Notes: a model not told the origin generated them from the sequence alone. A stretch of DNA of 64,000 nt from Synaphobranchus kaupii (GCA_029718625.1 CM056378.1:62581027-62645026); one strand, 5' to 3'. Shown: positions 36,795-48,738, numbered from the stretch's first letter. Program-made: numbers and translations.

Positions 36795-37705
36795 CTCCAT
36801 ATTCGGCAGAAATCGTCACAAACCGTCTACCAATAAATTTAAAACACAGAGTTTGTGATTATAATAATAGTTTGGCTGCAGTAGCAACGAATGTCTCAGT
36901 TGAGCAAAAAGGTTCTGCCGGCGTCATCTTCTACGCAAAGGAGTTAATACACTTAATTATTTTGATTAATGCAATAATTCTATTGAATGTCTTTATTTGA
37001 TGTTTGTTTGTGTGTTGTGGGTCTGCCCCACTGTCTGTCTTTTTGGTTGTTGCTGGTGGCTACAACTGAAGTTCACTGACGGGAAAATAAAAGTTATTCT
37101 ATTCTATTACCGACATCACTGTGTTTGCAGTGCACAACCATAGACTGTATAAAAGTAGTGCACAACTGGGGACAACGTGTCAAGCACACCCTTCGCAGGG
37201 AAGTTTTGGCTTTGCTAGCAAATATAGGTAAAACATAAAACGTTTTAACTTTTAATTGTATGTTTATCCTTTTGTATCGGTATGTTGGCTGATACAATAG
37301 CATTTCATGCTGAAAAACGAAAGCTGAATTGTTTTAAAAGCTAAAATTGTCTAAAAGCCATGTTTGTTTACTGTTCACAATGTGGGTCGCGGTGTAAGCT
37401 TCCATGATGATGTGATGTCAAGTTCTTCCTTGTCAGGGTTGTTGATTTCCCGATCCAGGATTTCCGACATGGGACTCCTAGTTGGAAGGGCGTTTTATTA
37501 CATTTTTCCTAGTCAGATATCGGGATTCTTAGTTGGAAATGAAAAAACAAATGCAGCATTAATTCAGTTGCTGTGCTCATGGGCTGAACTAAAAACATCC
37601 GGCTCTTTGCGAAAGTTATGTCTTTGGGGGGGAACTGAGTTTTGAATTTAAGTTCCACACAAAAAAAAAAGTTCTGCATGTGCGTGATTAAAGCTAGACT
37701 AGACG
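36795..37705. other. No gene recognised; possible LINE 3' tail
   Basis: 37040-37108 ends GAAAATAAAAGTTATTCTATTCTATT, resembling the 3' end and pentanucleotide tail of a non-LTR element. CATAGACTGTATAAAAGTAG at 37139 is a fragment of the repeat at 1925. Confidence 0.35.
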
Positions 37706-37779
37706 GGTCACAACACTCACCGAACCGAAAGCCATGTACCGAACGGTTTGGTATGAATACGTGTACAGTTACACCCCTA
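37706..37779. repeat. hAT terminus fragment
   Basis: GAACGGTTTGGTATGAATAC then GTGTACAGTTACACCCCTA: the inverse of a common TAGGGGTGTAAC hAT end. The partner end is not seen. Confidence 0.5.
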
Positions 37780-37825
37780 TTTGATGAGTATGTAAATTAT
37801 GTTAATCATATGCTATGGCCTTCGC

Positions 37826-39059
37826 CAGGGGCGGAGCGTCAGGGGGTGCTGGGTGTGCGGCTGTCCCAGGGCCCGCGGCATCCGGGGGCCCAGCGCAGGG
37901 TGCAACGTTTAACGAGAGCGCGATTGACTAAGTTAATATCAATACATCGATGTCTAGGAGCAATCGTACTAAAGGAAATGGTAGCGCTCAACTGTTTATA
38001 TACCACATATTTCACAGAGAAAATACGGTCACGGTTGGTAGTAAATTAGATAATTATGACAAAAATAAAGTTAAATGAACAGATAAATATGATATTTTGT
38101 GTTACATGCAGTTATTTAGTACGCAAACAGTTATAGCATGCAGATTTATGAGTGAATCGTAGCATCAAAATGAATGTCGGGTAAGGTTACGGTGTCGCGT
38201 AGCCTACAATTCCTCCCAGTATAATTTTTCCCACTTCCGGGTCCGTTGCTTGACTGTACGTCTCGCTAGCTACTAGCACTGAACTGTGTCGATTATACGC
38301 TCTATGCTTGCCAGAAATCTACAAGTGGTTTGATCATTTTCAATGTCTTTGTTCAATTGGCCTGTAAATAAACATTATTAGCTAGTTATACACTCGCATT
38401 AATGAGAGACCAGATACCGAAACGTCCGTCGCAGATCTGGCTAAAATGCTCATTATAGACCACCCAGCAGTGGCCTCTACATTCAGTGAGGTTTGCACGG
38501 CCTTTCTATTATTTCTGACTCTTCCGGTCACTGTTGCGACTGCCGAAGTTTCCTTCTCCAAACTGAAATTAATTAAAAACTATTTGAGGAGCACAATGGG
38601 ACAGGAGAGACTGAGTGGATTGGCCACGTTGTCAATCGAAAATGATCGAGCCAAGAAGTTGGACATAGGGCGTATTGTCGATGACTTCGCGGAGCGCAAG
38701 GCTCATCGAGTGCCTTTTAAATAGTGGTGAGTAGCCTTGATATATTTATGAACTGGCCGGCCGCCGTGCCAATGTTTTGTCTATATTAATATGTCGCTGT
38801 GCTGATTTTATTGGACAATTTTTCTAATAATTTACACTAGGTGTTTTGATGCTTATTTATCAAAGTAACAAAACGCCATGATTTCTTCGTTACCGTTGTG
38901 TGCTGTGATCGCTGTCAGTGGGGCTGAACTTTCGCTAATGAGGTAACATTACCGCTGGCTATGTGTGCGCTGTTATGCTGTGTGCATAGTAGGTTGGAGT
39001 GGGTGGGGCCCGTTCGTGCGTTCTGCACCAGGGCCCGGCGTCACAATGTTCCGCCACTG
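37826..39059 (+). mobile_element. hAT element (ZMYM1/TTF-like) inside a Tc1 gene
   Basis: The ends CAGGGGCGGAGC and GTTCCGCCACTG are near-inverse. GCCTTCGC is duplicated perfectly at 37818-37825 and 39060-39067. The 1234-bp length and one terminal domain show it is an internally deleted derivative. Confidence 0.92.
38446..38724 (+). pseudogene. hAT dimerisation domain, ZMYM1-like
   Basis: The frame includes FLTLPVTVATAEVSFSKLKL, IKNYLRSTMGQERLSGLATL, SIENDRAKKLDIGRIVDDFA and ERKAHR. This is the C-terminal hAT dimerisation domain of the class also found in ZMYM1-like proteins (LPVTVA-AE-SFSKLKLIKNYLRS). No N-terminal zinc finger or catalytic residues are present, so it survives only as the end of a deleted element. 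Confidence 0.88.
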
Positions 39060-39863
39060 GCCTTCGCAGTCACCAGATGTCAACCCAATTGAACACCTAT
39101 GTGAGATTATGGACCGACGTGTTAGACAGCGCTCTCCACCACCATCATCAAAACACCAAATGAGGGAATATCTTTTGGAAGAATGGTGTTCCATCCCTCC
39201 AGTAGAGTTCGAGAGACTAGAATCTATGCTAAACTAGAGGTAGAATCTATGTCAAGGCGCAGTGAAGCTGTTCTGGCGGCCCAACACCTTACTAAGACAC
39301 TTCATGTTGGTTTTTCCTTTAATTTGTCACCTTTCTGTATTTGGTCCCAAACAGGACACATGGACATGTTGGAAATAAGCATGCTTTATAACGGTGCAAA
39401 ATCTGTAAGTATATTGCCTCCAGTTTTAATACCCACAATTGCCAATATACAGTGGTGCTCAAAAAAATAGCAGTGCGTTAAAAAAAGTGAATAAAGTGCA
39501 AATATTTTTTAATAGCTTTTAGTCAGCTTTTTTTTCAAATGTAGTGGAAACATTACACATTCAATTCCAAATCAAAGCATTAACAAATTTTATTAAGTCT
39601 GCGTTATTCTTTTACAGGAAGCAAAAAAAAGGAGTATTAATCTGTTCAAAAAAATAGCAGTGTCGACATTTTTCTATTCAAACTCAAACACTTACTGTAT
39701 AAACTGAATAAATTTTTCAAGATTTAACTTCACTTTAAATTACTGAACTAATAATTAGTTGCATAACCATTGTTTTTGATAACTGCTGCACATCTGCGTT
39801 GCATTGAGTCAACCAACTTCTGGCACCTAGAAACAGGTATTTCAGCCCAGGATGAACGAACCA

Positions 39864-40105
39864 CAGTACCAGTCAAAGGTTTGGACACACCTACTCATAG
39901 AAGGTTTTTTTCCGTTATTTTTACTGTTTTCCACATTTTGGAATAGTAAAGACATCAAAACTATGAGATAACATAAATTAAATTATGCAAAAACCAAAAA
40001 AGTGTTAAATAAAAAAAAGTCTTATATTTTAGATTCTTCAAAGTAGCCACCCTTTGCCTTGATAACGGCTTTGCACATTCTTGCCATTCTCTCAAACAAC
40101 TTCTG
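39864..40105 (-). mobile_element. Second Tc1 family fragment (CAGTACCAGTCAAAGGTTTG end)
   Basis: This terminus is well known from fish Tc1 elements. On the minus strand, 40069-40022 gives AVIKAKGGYFEESKI and a stop, the transposase C-terminus. The rest was lost at the palindromic element. Confidence 0.8.
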
Positions 40106-40794
40106 TGGTAAACAGGTATTCCACAGGTAAACAGGTGATGCCATCATGATTCTGTATAAAAGGATATAAAAAGACTCCTGATATCTTATTTCCAGGTACT
40201 CTTAGAAGCAATACTATAACCTCTCTGCATTTGAATGGATCTCTATGGGAATTGGGGGGTGGGACTAGATTAAGCTGTAAATTACACGGGAATAGTATGG
40301 AACCCATGGTTGGCTAAATGGCTGTAAGTCAACAAGGGTCTGAGGTATCAAACGAGCCTCAAACCATCACTCTGCTGCCAGATATGCAGTAGATATGGAG
40401 GGATCACTTGAAGGGTTGTTTCTCCTGACAAATTTTCCTATTGAACGCTATGGAAAAATAAGTCAGGAGAAGAAACCCTTCAAGTTATCCATCCATATCT
40501 ACTGTATTTCTGGCAGCAGAGTGATGGTTTAAGGCTTGTTTGATACATCAGACCCTTGTTGACTTAGCCATTTAGCCAACCATGTGTTCCATACTATTCC
40601 CGTGTAATTTACAGCTTAATCTAGTCCCACCCTCAATTCCTATAGCGATCCATTCAAATGCAGAGATTATAGCATTGCTTCTAAGAGTACCTGGAAATAA
40701 GATATCAGGAGTCTTTTGATATCATTTTAAACAGAATCATGATGGCATCACTTGTTTACCTGTTGAATACCTGTTTACCACAGAAGTTGTTTGA
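40092..40794. repeat. Palindromic foldback element, 0.7 kb, with ~340-bp arms
   Basis: The left arm TCAAACAACTTCTGTGGTAA to about 40430 is mirrored by the right arm ending TTACCACAGAAGTTGTTTGA. Matching landmarks run throughout: CTGATATCTTATTTCCAGGT, TAAGCTGTAAATTACACGGG and CACTCTGCTGCCAGATATGC with their inverses, around a centre near 40440. Part of the same sequence occurs at 63803-64000. No protein is encoded. Confidence 0.9.
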
Positions 40795-41039
40795 CCTGTT
40801 TTTTTTCACAGAATGAATGCTCTAATTGAACTCCACACTGCTATTATTTTGAACAAGCCCCTTTCAATGAATGAGTCAATTACTCAGAACAAGCAGCGTG
40901 CATGTCATGACAGTTGGGTCTGTTGTTTTTCTATTACACTACTACATCTACAAGTAAATTATTTGCCATGCAGAAATATCACTACTACGAATAACAGTGG
41001 TTCATCAGGTTACTGATGTAGATTTTTTTGAACACCACG

Positions 41040-42048
41040 TATCAATTAGGCTCTTTGAGAGAAGGTTTGAATCTTAAGCAATCTGCCCAGTGGTGAGTGT
41101 TTGTAGCACAATAGACTTATACAGGGCTGTAGCAATTGTCGAAGCTCTATGTTGATCCACGATGGAGAGCAGGCGGATGTTGGCGTAAGGGCTGATCAAT
41201 TTAATTTCCTGTCTTTTGAGACTTTTGGCGAACGCAAACATTTCACTAAAAAACATAGTTTTTGTGATTAATTAAATATAAGTCAGGAAAGGGATATAAT
41301 AAAACACATTGATGGTACTGTCCGTGACTCAAACGTTTACCAGACAATCGTGGCAGGACTGAAAGCAAGGGGAGTAAGGTAAACAAAACAGCAAGTTTTG
41401 TAACGCCAACAGCGGAGCCTTCACTTATGCCAATTTTGTTTTGATACTGTGCAATTTACTCCCACTGCAGAGAGATACAGCGATGATCAAGTGTGATTGT
41501 TAATTTTCTCCCATTACTGAGCCAGTACCATAGCAGTAGTTTGTTATATTTATATCCACTTGATTGTGTTCAATTTCTTTATATTCTTGGTCACTTGTGC
41601 AGAAACATGTTGGTACAAATTGACGGAGACGCGTTATTCCCACGTGCCTATGTCGGTTTAGGTGGTCTGTTGTTCTTTTTTAAAACAGGGGATAAATATA
41701 ACTTCAAATATTGCCATCTAGAACCATGTTATAAAACGAGCAAATCCAGGTAAAAGACGGGAAAAGAACGTCAATGTAAATTGGTCAGTTTTTCTGACTC
41801 AAATCCAGAATTCTTTACCGGTGCAGCAGAGTAAAGACGGCTGTGGTCGACTTTAGTCACCCTCGGCACTTTAGACCATTCGTATTTTTGTCGACTTATG
41901 TCGCCCGCGGCACTGAATGAGTTAAGAAAATAATCAAACCTCCATTACAATTTATAAGACATTATAAAAGAGCCAGATAAAGAGGTGGGTTCTATGGGGA
42001 TTAAATTAATGTTATGAACTGAGCGGACTGAACTTGAGGATAACTCAC
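41040..42048. other. No gene recognised upstream of the Raf exon donor
   Basis: Presumed intron sequence if the Raf exon is in place. 41830-41925 (GTCGACTTTAGTCACC, GCCCGCGGCACTGAATGAGT) looks like the end of a dispersed element. Confidence 0.4.
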
Positions 42049-42152
42049 CCTTCAAGAAGACGGAAAACAGCACAGCACTCCTGGCTCAGCCCCCGCACTT
42101 TGAGCGCTTTATCCAGGCTGTCATGAACAGTCTGCCCTGGCCTCACGTTCAC
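42049..42152 (-). CDS. araf: Raf-family Ras-binding-domain exon, probably araf exon 3 (partial gene)
   Basis: A 104-bp open exon encodes 34 codons plus two bases, beginning [20 protein letters not shown] and ending in [10 protein letters not shown]. This matches the first half of the Raf Ras-binding domain, which docks Raf kinases onto GTP-bound Ras. The KALKVRGL segment holds the arginine equivalent to Raf-1 R89, needed for Ras contact. The acceptor reads TATGTGCAG before GTG and the donor GAAGG followed by GTGAGT. As I recall Raf-1, its exon starts at the same valine and ends in the same phase but is three codons longer (HEHKG before the splice). The shorter end and the [12 protein letters not shown] stretch favour A-Raf over Raf-1 or B-Raf. 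It is the only sequence in the window that looks like conserved host coding DNA. I found no preceding (LPNKQRTV) or following (LDGEELIVEV) exon on this strand, so the introns are very long or the exon stands alone. Confidence 0.8.
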
Positions 42153-42344
42153 CTGCACATACAAAACAATCCACACATTTGGCACAACACTATTACAAAT
42201 CTCATGTTCCAATACATTATTCAATGCATGATTCAGTATGAGTGCTTAAAACAATATCGGCCATGATTTTTCTGTACAAGATAGACCAGCTAAATTCTTG
42301 ACACAATATCACAATAACTACCAAATATTGAGGCGATACTCCAT

Positions 42345-42405
42345 CATACTGGTTCTCAAGTTCGGTCTGGGGCCCCCCTGTGTATGCTGGTTTTCATATG
42401 AACCA
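42345..42405 (+). repeat. hAT-type MITE fragment, copy 3, left half
   Basis: CTGGTTCTCAAGTTCGGTCTG then CTGTGTATGCTGGTTTTCAT matches the repeat at 19781. It is interrupted after TATGAACC and resumes at 45000 with TACGAACCACAGTTGCAATC. Confidence 0.7.
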
Positions 42406-44999
42406 GGGATGTAAACGGTTATTCGGGTAATTGGTTACTCGTTCGAAATTTTAATCTCGGATAATGGAAACAAATAATGAATAATAAATTACATTACACC
42501 TCCTGACCGCACGGGGGTGCTTTAGACAAATAAACTCCATGGCAAATATGACCAAAGCAGGCTGTCTGGCAAAGCTACACATGCCATAGCTAGCTAACGT
42601 TAGCTTTCGTTGTCTCTTTCTGCTGCGCGTCTGCTGTAGTCCTGTCCGAGTAGCATCAACATAGCGCTTCTTTTAGGACGAGGTTCATTCTCACCCCGTC
42701 TGTGTCAGCTGTCACAGCCGCCCCTACAGTATATAATAAATTCAATATTGTAATAAAAATGCCACAAATATTAAAGGAGAAGTTCGGTATATATCATTAT
42801 AAGCCCTGTTATAAGGTTATTTATGATCATATACAAGAGACCATATCAACATGTTGACGAACTGTGGAGCCGCTCAGCCGCAGGTATAATGTAAAATAGA
42901 CTGCGCACACGTTTGACTCCGGAGCATGTCGACATGCTAATATTTTTGAACAAAAACACATTAAAATAGCTAAGTTATCTAGCTGTCAGCCAACGTTTGT
43001 TTGCGACTTGTGTTTAAACGGAGTTAAATGGAAAAGAAAAAAACAATGCTTTGATATTTTCGTTATTTGCAATTTAACGCATTTTAATGTATCTTTTTAT
43101 TTTATTTATCTGAATTCATATACCTTAGGGTTATTAGGGGACCGAGCAGCGAAGCTGCTGGTACCGTATTGTTTTCGTTCGGATTCTTTTTTTTTATTCC
43201 TCCCCTTTCACCTAAAATTCCTGTGAGCTGGTTTGGCCTAGAATCAACACACTTGGCAGGCTTGTTGGGATTGCCAAACTCTTGGATCTTCTATATTATG
43301 ACGCAGATTGAACACCTGGTGGTGCTGTAGTGCACGTGACAAAATTGACATTGACACGCCCACTGCCGACGCCCCGTTTCACCTAGTCACAAAATTCGGT
43401 ATACAGGTCCCTTTGCTCATTCCGAACAAATCTGCCTCAAGGACCCATAAAGTCCGCCATATTGGATTTTCCGCTAATTAGCATTTTTTAATTTAAAACA
43501 CTTAAAATGCTACTCCTCCAAAATTTGACCAATTGAGATGAAACCTGGTAGACACACTCCTTAGACCATGCCTCATAAAAGCTATATTCAGAATTTTGAT
43601 ATTTTAAAAGATGGCCGAATGACTTTTGACTGGGCGTGGCTTATCACAAAAATGCTAATAATTCCAAAACCATTTGAGATACTTATGAAACCTGGTAGAT
43701 CTGTTAAGAGTAACACCAGGACTTGACCTCTACAGTTCTAACCCAATCGAGCCACGTGGGTGGCGCTATATAGTTCCAAATATAAACAAATATTTACAAA
43801 TTCACTAAAAATCACAGTTCCTTTGCGGAGATGTAAAATTTCCTAGTGACAAAGACCCAGATTTGGATCATAGATATTTACTAATTGGGTGGGCGCCATC
43901 TTGAATTTGCCGACATTTTGGCTTAAATGTACTCATTTATTACTTTTTTGTGTTTTTGCTTAACCGCTTGGCTGATTCTCATGAAACTTGGCATATAGTT
44001 AGAAGTTGTCATCTCACATGCTACTCACCAAATTTAGTGGCGATAGGCAAGTTGGTGGCGCTGTAGTCCACGTGTAAATATTGTGACATTGACATGCCCA
44101 CTGCCGACGCCCCGTTTGAGCTAGAGTCACAAAATGTTGTGTACAGGTCCCTCTTCTCATGATGAACCAATTTTCCTCAAGGAACTAAGAAAGTCAGTTC
44201 GATCCCCACCAGTTCCCTACATTTTTTTTTGAGGCACACAATGTGCACGTCATGCTAAGAATGTTCTTTTAACATAAAACAAGTTATTTTTATTGCAAAG
44301 GCTAAGAAATTTCACAATATTACCTGTTAACTGTTTGAATTATTAAGTCAGTATGCCAACACAATCTCATACCGCAATACAAAAGTCTTATTTGGCCTCC
44401 ACATTTCTGTTAATGTGCTTTGGCCTAGTGTATAAAATCTTGGCTTTCCATGTGTGTGGGCAGTGGTTCAATTCCAGCTTGGTACCAATGGCTAGGTTAA
44501 TGTTTGGTAAAACTATTGTGCAAATTCTGTGCTTCTTTTAATGTTGTTTTCACATTAAGAAAAACCTTTTTATTGCAAAAGTTAAGATATTTAACAGTAT
44601 TAACTGTTCACAGTTTCACTTGTACTTAAGACGTAATATGCAACCCCTTACTGGATCGGGTTAAGATACCATCAACAATGGCTAAAGCCCTGATTAGAAA
44701 CAAATATTTATATTTTGGGTCAACCCTGTCTAGAGTTGTCTACCATTTTGCAGTCTCTGTGTTTGACAAATGCTGCTCATGCCGCTCAGTCCCCGGGAAT
44801 CGCTGCTTGAAGCTATATTTCTATACTTTTTGTTGCTTAATGGTAAAAGTAATACAATAAACATAATTTCTTGGTCTGAACTTTAGCATAGACTATTGTC
44901 ATTTCTTTTGCCCCACCCCCTTCAAATGAGTAACCTAATACTATTCGAATAGAAAAAGTGAGTAATTGAATACCAAATTATTCATTATTTACATCCCTA
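42406..44999. mobile_element. hAT-like element carrying tRNA-like repeats
   Basis: The ends AGGGATGTAAACGGTTATTC and AATTATTCATTATTTACATC-CCTAG are inverse. TATGAACC and TACGAACC flank it (seven of eight equal). The inside has no transposase. It holds a GCAGCGAAGCTGCT-containing repeat (43140 on), GGTGGCGCTGTAGTCCACGT phrases, and tandem tRNA-like plus TTTTTATTGCAAAGG units at 44280-44640. Confidence 0.7.
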
Positions 45000-45164
45000 G
45001 TACGAACCACAGTTGCAATCCCAGAATTTTACAAATGTAAAACCACAACATACTGCTTATTGGAGATTCTGAACAGTGACAGCACACAGCTTATTGGCGA
45101 TTCTGACTACAGGATGCTGCTTATTGCCGTTTCCTGTTTGAACTTGAACTGAAGGCTGTGATCA

Positions 45165-45617
45165 GCTGTTGTGAATCACTCCTAAAAATTGGACTACTGA
45201 ATGTTAGATCTCTTGTAAACAAATTGATCACAGATCATAATCTCAAAGTACTGTGTCTGACTGAAACTTGGCTACGACCTGGTTGAATGTGTTGCACTTA
45301 AGAAACCCATAGGAGATACTTCATTAAGTACTCAGGTATCGCATCAGTCAGGAAGACGGGGTGGTGTTGCAGCTATCCGTCAGTCCACCTTAAGCTTAAC
45401 CCCTAAGTGTGGAAATACGTTCCCATCATTTGAAGTTCTTTCTATGAATTGTGTACAGCATGACCTGGCTAAAATAAGTGGTAACACGCAGTCCTTTTTT
45501 CTAGTGTCTGTTTACAGGCCACCTGGGCCCTATTTCGATTTTCTAATAGAATTCGCTGAGTTTTTGTCTTGCCTTGCTATTTCGGCAGATAAGGTTGTGA
45601 TTGTTGGCGATTTTAAT
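45165..45617 (+). pseudogene. LINE endonuclease N-terminal half (copy 2)
   Basis: LLKIGLLNVRSLVNKLITDH, LKVLCLTETWLRPG and SVYRPPGPYFDFLIEF followed by VVIVGDFN. The Cys codon lost in copy 1 is intact here. One Asp before GDFN is Val (VIVGDF instead of VIDGDF), and the frame breaks near 45285 and 45340. Interrupted in the GDFN-I motif by the hAT. Confidence 0.8.
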
Positions 45618-46054
45618 TAGGGATGCACCGAATCCATATTTTTAGGGTTCGGCCAAATCCCGAATCCACCAGTTAAGATTCGGCTGAACCCCGAACCGAT
45701 TCCCGAATCCCGGAAGTAAAGGAGTAAAATAAATAAAACAATTCCTTGTTCAAATATATAGACTATTTTCTATTTTCAACATAACATTTCAGCATATATG
45801 AAATGAAAACATCAACATGCATATTAAATTCAAATAAATATATTATTTTTATATTATTTTCTTTGTCTTAATTCATGTGATAGTTTACCGTTGGCTGTAC
45901 TGTCTTCTCAACGCCCAGTAGCGTGATAGCTAATTGTGTGTAGGGAATATTCATTTAAATCTACACACGGGCTACAAAAAATGTAGGGGACATACCTCTA
46001 TATTTATACACAGGGCGTAACTTATGTACTGCGATACGCCACTACCATCCTTAT

Positions 46055-47205
46055 TAGGGGTGTCACGATTCTCCAAATCCGCGATTCGATTTGACTTTCG
46101 ATTTTAAGGTCACGATTCGATTCTCGATATTTTTTCAGCACAATTTTTTTTCCCAGCACTATAGTCTAACTAATGGCTATGCCATTGTTAGACTATCGAG
46201 TCTTGACTTGTAAAGAAAAATACTTGTTTCTCAATAAGTAACTTTTATTTGAATAATAACAATTATAAATAATAACAAAAATATGAGTATTTAAACACAC
46301 CTAAACAGTTAAGAGCTTTATCAAAACTAGACTCTAGAATAAACAGTTGAACATTTACCACGCTATTAACAATTTACACATTGGTTTTATGCCCTGACAA
46401 TGGTCATTTACATTTTCAAATTCTTCTTTAAAAAGATGAGCGTGTTCACATTCTTTGAACAGTTAAGAGCTTTAACAAACTAATATCTGAAATAATAAAC
46501 AGTTGAACATGTACCACGCTATTAACTATTTATACATTTTTTTCATGCCCTGACAACTGTCATTTGGGTTGTCATTTGAGTTGCCTGTGTCAATGTTTTT
46601 TCCCCAGTCAAATCTATTTCTTTGTGATGCCTGCGAATGTGTCCTGCCATATTTGACGTGTTGCCTGAGGTGGCGTATGGTACTCACGTGTAGCATAGCC
46701 AACAAACTGTCGTTTTTTTGTCAATGATGCGTTCGTTGTTTATATAACTCACGGGGAAGGCAAAATGTTGCCACACCGGTGACTTGAGGGAAGCAGGAGG
46801 ATTTTCCAGTTCTGTTTCTCCATCTCCGTCTCCGGCAGTGGCCATGGTGTGTCAAAAAGTAATGCAGGCTACCGGTAAGCTAACGTTAACTATCAGCTGT
46901 GTCTTCTTTGAAATATCGTTTTTTTTTTTTTTTCTTCGGACGCACGCCTGCGTGGACGAACAAAATGCAGTGGAAGGCGTCAAGTTTCGTTTTGTCGGAA
47001 ACGCTTACATTAGAGATAGCCAAGTAGGCTACTTTTTTTTTACATTTTACCCATCACATGAAAGGCTAAGAAGAGCGCGCGGGGGGCGGGGGTGGAGAGA
47101 AAAAAAAACTTGGAGAATCGCGAACCAGCTTGTGATTTCGAAGTTCGAAATCGAACGCTCATTTCGATCGATTTTCGATTTCGAATCGGTATCGTGACAC
47201 CCCTA
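46055..47205 (-). mobile_element. Non-autonomous hAT carrying a BED zinc-finger exon, copy 2
   Basis: Same ends as the element at 34136, with a perfect 8-bp duplication ATCCTTAT at 46047-46054 and 47206-47213. The BED frame on the minus strand (VWQHFAFPVSYINNERIIDK, VCWLCYT, stop, VPYATSGNTSNMAGH) has a TGA where copy 1 has Arg. The 1151-bp copy also has an extra segment near 46420-46560 with a partial internal repeat of the AAGAGCTTTA region. Confidence 0.95.
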
Positions 47206-47260
47206 ATCCTTATACAACTGGTGGCATGGTTTTTGTATAATAAATCAGTCTCATAAAATG

Positions 47261-48738
47261 TATTATTCTCAAAAGAGAATATACTAACTAAAAATGGGTA
47301 ACTTGAATTAATAATTAAATTAATTACCAATAAAATTACACATTAATAATTGTCTTAGTAAAATCACAATAACATGTACTCAGTTGATACCGAATTAATA
47401 TAAATGATCCAGCTAGAAGGTGAAGGCATTTTGGGGAATCCCTGTGATTAGCATTGGCTGATTCAGTTCAACACAAGAGCAACATTAATACAGGCAATCT
47501 TGTAATGTAATAGTTTATTGAACACAAAGTACCAAACAGAGCAAGGCACGATTCACTACTATAATGTACAACTGTGTGTGTGTGTGTGGCGAGTTGGACG
47601 CATGTGGGGTTTCCATGTTCTCCTGCGTGTAGGGGGTTGCCTCGGCCACATGTTCAGAGAGAACAAAGAAACTAAAATGGAGGGAGGTTTGAAACTAGCT
47701 TTCGCTGGAGCTAGCTAATGGTGGCGCATGAACATACCATACACAGAGGGGATAACCGTAAGCTTATCAATGCGTGTGCGTTAAAATCAGCTTGCAGTGT
47801 TAACATTACGACTGGTTAGTGTTTAAAGACAGATCACATGCAAGGTACGTTCTGTGCGTGATGCATTAAACCTAACGCAGCGCGGTGGATGGCTTAAAAC
47901 CATCCAAAGCAAAACGTTAACACAAAACTTTTACAGAACACACATTAACCTTTCAATAGCAGTTACATACATCCAGTCACAAACATATTGCGGTTGCTAA
48001 CTAATATGCTATTGCCCATGTTACAGCCTTACTTGAATTAAAGTCCGTTAAATGGTTTCTCCGTTGGATTGCACTCACAATGAAAAGGGGAACTCCGGTC
48101 GCTCTGATCCTGTGGTGGCGAGTACGCAGGGTTGCGATAGATAGGGGAACCGTCCGCCTCATCTTGGGTCCCTGGAACTGGTTTATTTCGTCGTCAGGGT
48201 TGCAGTTCGTATGGATAGATAATGGAACTGGTCGCATTATTTCTCCCGAACTATGCAGCGTCATCCTATTGCAGACCGCTTGCCTCTTTGGGGACTCACT
48301 GGTGGTGCTCTGCTGCAGGACAAGTGGCTGCGTGGTCCGCTTGGTGGTTCTTCTTCACCACCGGGTGCTCGCGTTGCCTCTTTGCGTCTCGTCTCTGGTC
48401 CTCCGTGGCCCGCCTCGCTCAGTTGGATCGGTGTCATGGTGTCATGGACGACCGTGCTTCCTTGTGGAGAGAGGGCTCGTCCTCGGGCGTGCAGGCCACA
48501 CGGGGCCGTGAGACGAGACAGTGAAGTCCCTGTCGAGCTGAGCGGAAGAACTGAACTGCACTGGCAAGAACTGGCTGTGCTGCTCCTATTATAAACTTTA
48601 TTGCCAGTCGCGCAATCCGCTGTGCAGTATCACATTATAGTGCGGAAATCACAACTGGTACAACGTCCTACGTGACTCCCAACGTGGAGGAGGAGCCTCC
48701 TGTGGACTGTATGGAATTGTGGTTCCTGTTGTCCCTAC
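47261..48738 (-). repeat. LTR-like dispersed repeat, copy 2 (inverse, longer)
   Basis: Inverse of 18185-18942 at both ends. It has about 690 extra bases (47900-48590) right after the TATA-like TTTATAAT, where an LTR would start transcription. The extra segment is GC-richer with overlapping open frames (48080-48594) that show no domain I know. It could be R/U5 sequence missing from copy 1. Confidence 0.5.

Larger units (their letters stand above)
37780..39330 (+). pseudogene. Tc1 transposase C-terminal fragment, split by a hAT element
   Basis: Left of the insert the frame reads FDEYVNYVNHMLWPS; right of it, with one copy of the duplication removed, it continues [20 protein letters not shown] and [20 protein letters not shown] to SML and a stop. 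The frame is preserved across the join. The catalytic Glu in NPIE is intact. Upstream catalytic Asp residues and both terminal repeats are not recognised, so it is a fragment. Confidence 0.85.
39450..41039 (-). mobile_element. Tc1-like element with later insertions
   Basis: The left end CAGTGGTGCTCAAAAAAATA and the right end inverse (GTGGTGTTCAAAAAAAT) are each next to TA (39448-39449 and 41040-41041). On the minus strand, 39830-39757 encodes a Tc1 C-terminus, LVDSMQRRCAAVIKNNGYAT. The interior has been replaced by a second Tc1 fragment from 39864 and a palindromic element from 40092. Confidence 0.7.

Noticed and set aside
41830..41925. piggyBac terminus
   Set aside because: GTCGACTTTAGTC and CACTGAATGAGT resemble an element end, but no TTAA pair or partner end could be shown.
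48080..48594. Three overlapping frames as a possible host gene
   Set aside because: No domain, no consistent frame, and they lie in the extra segment of the LTR-like repeat. Kept only as a finding.
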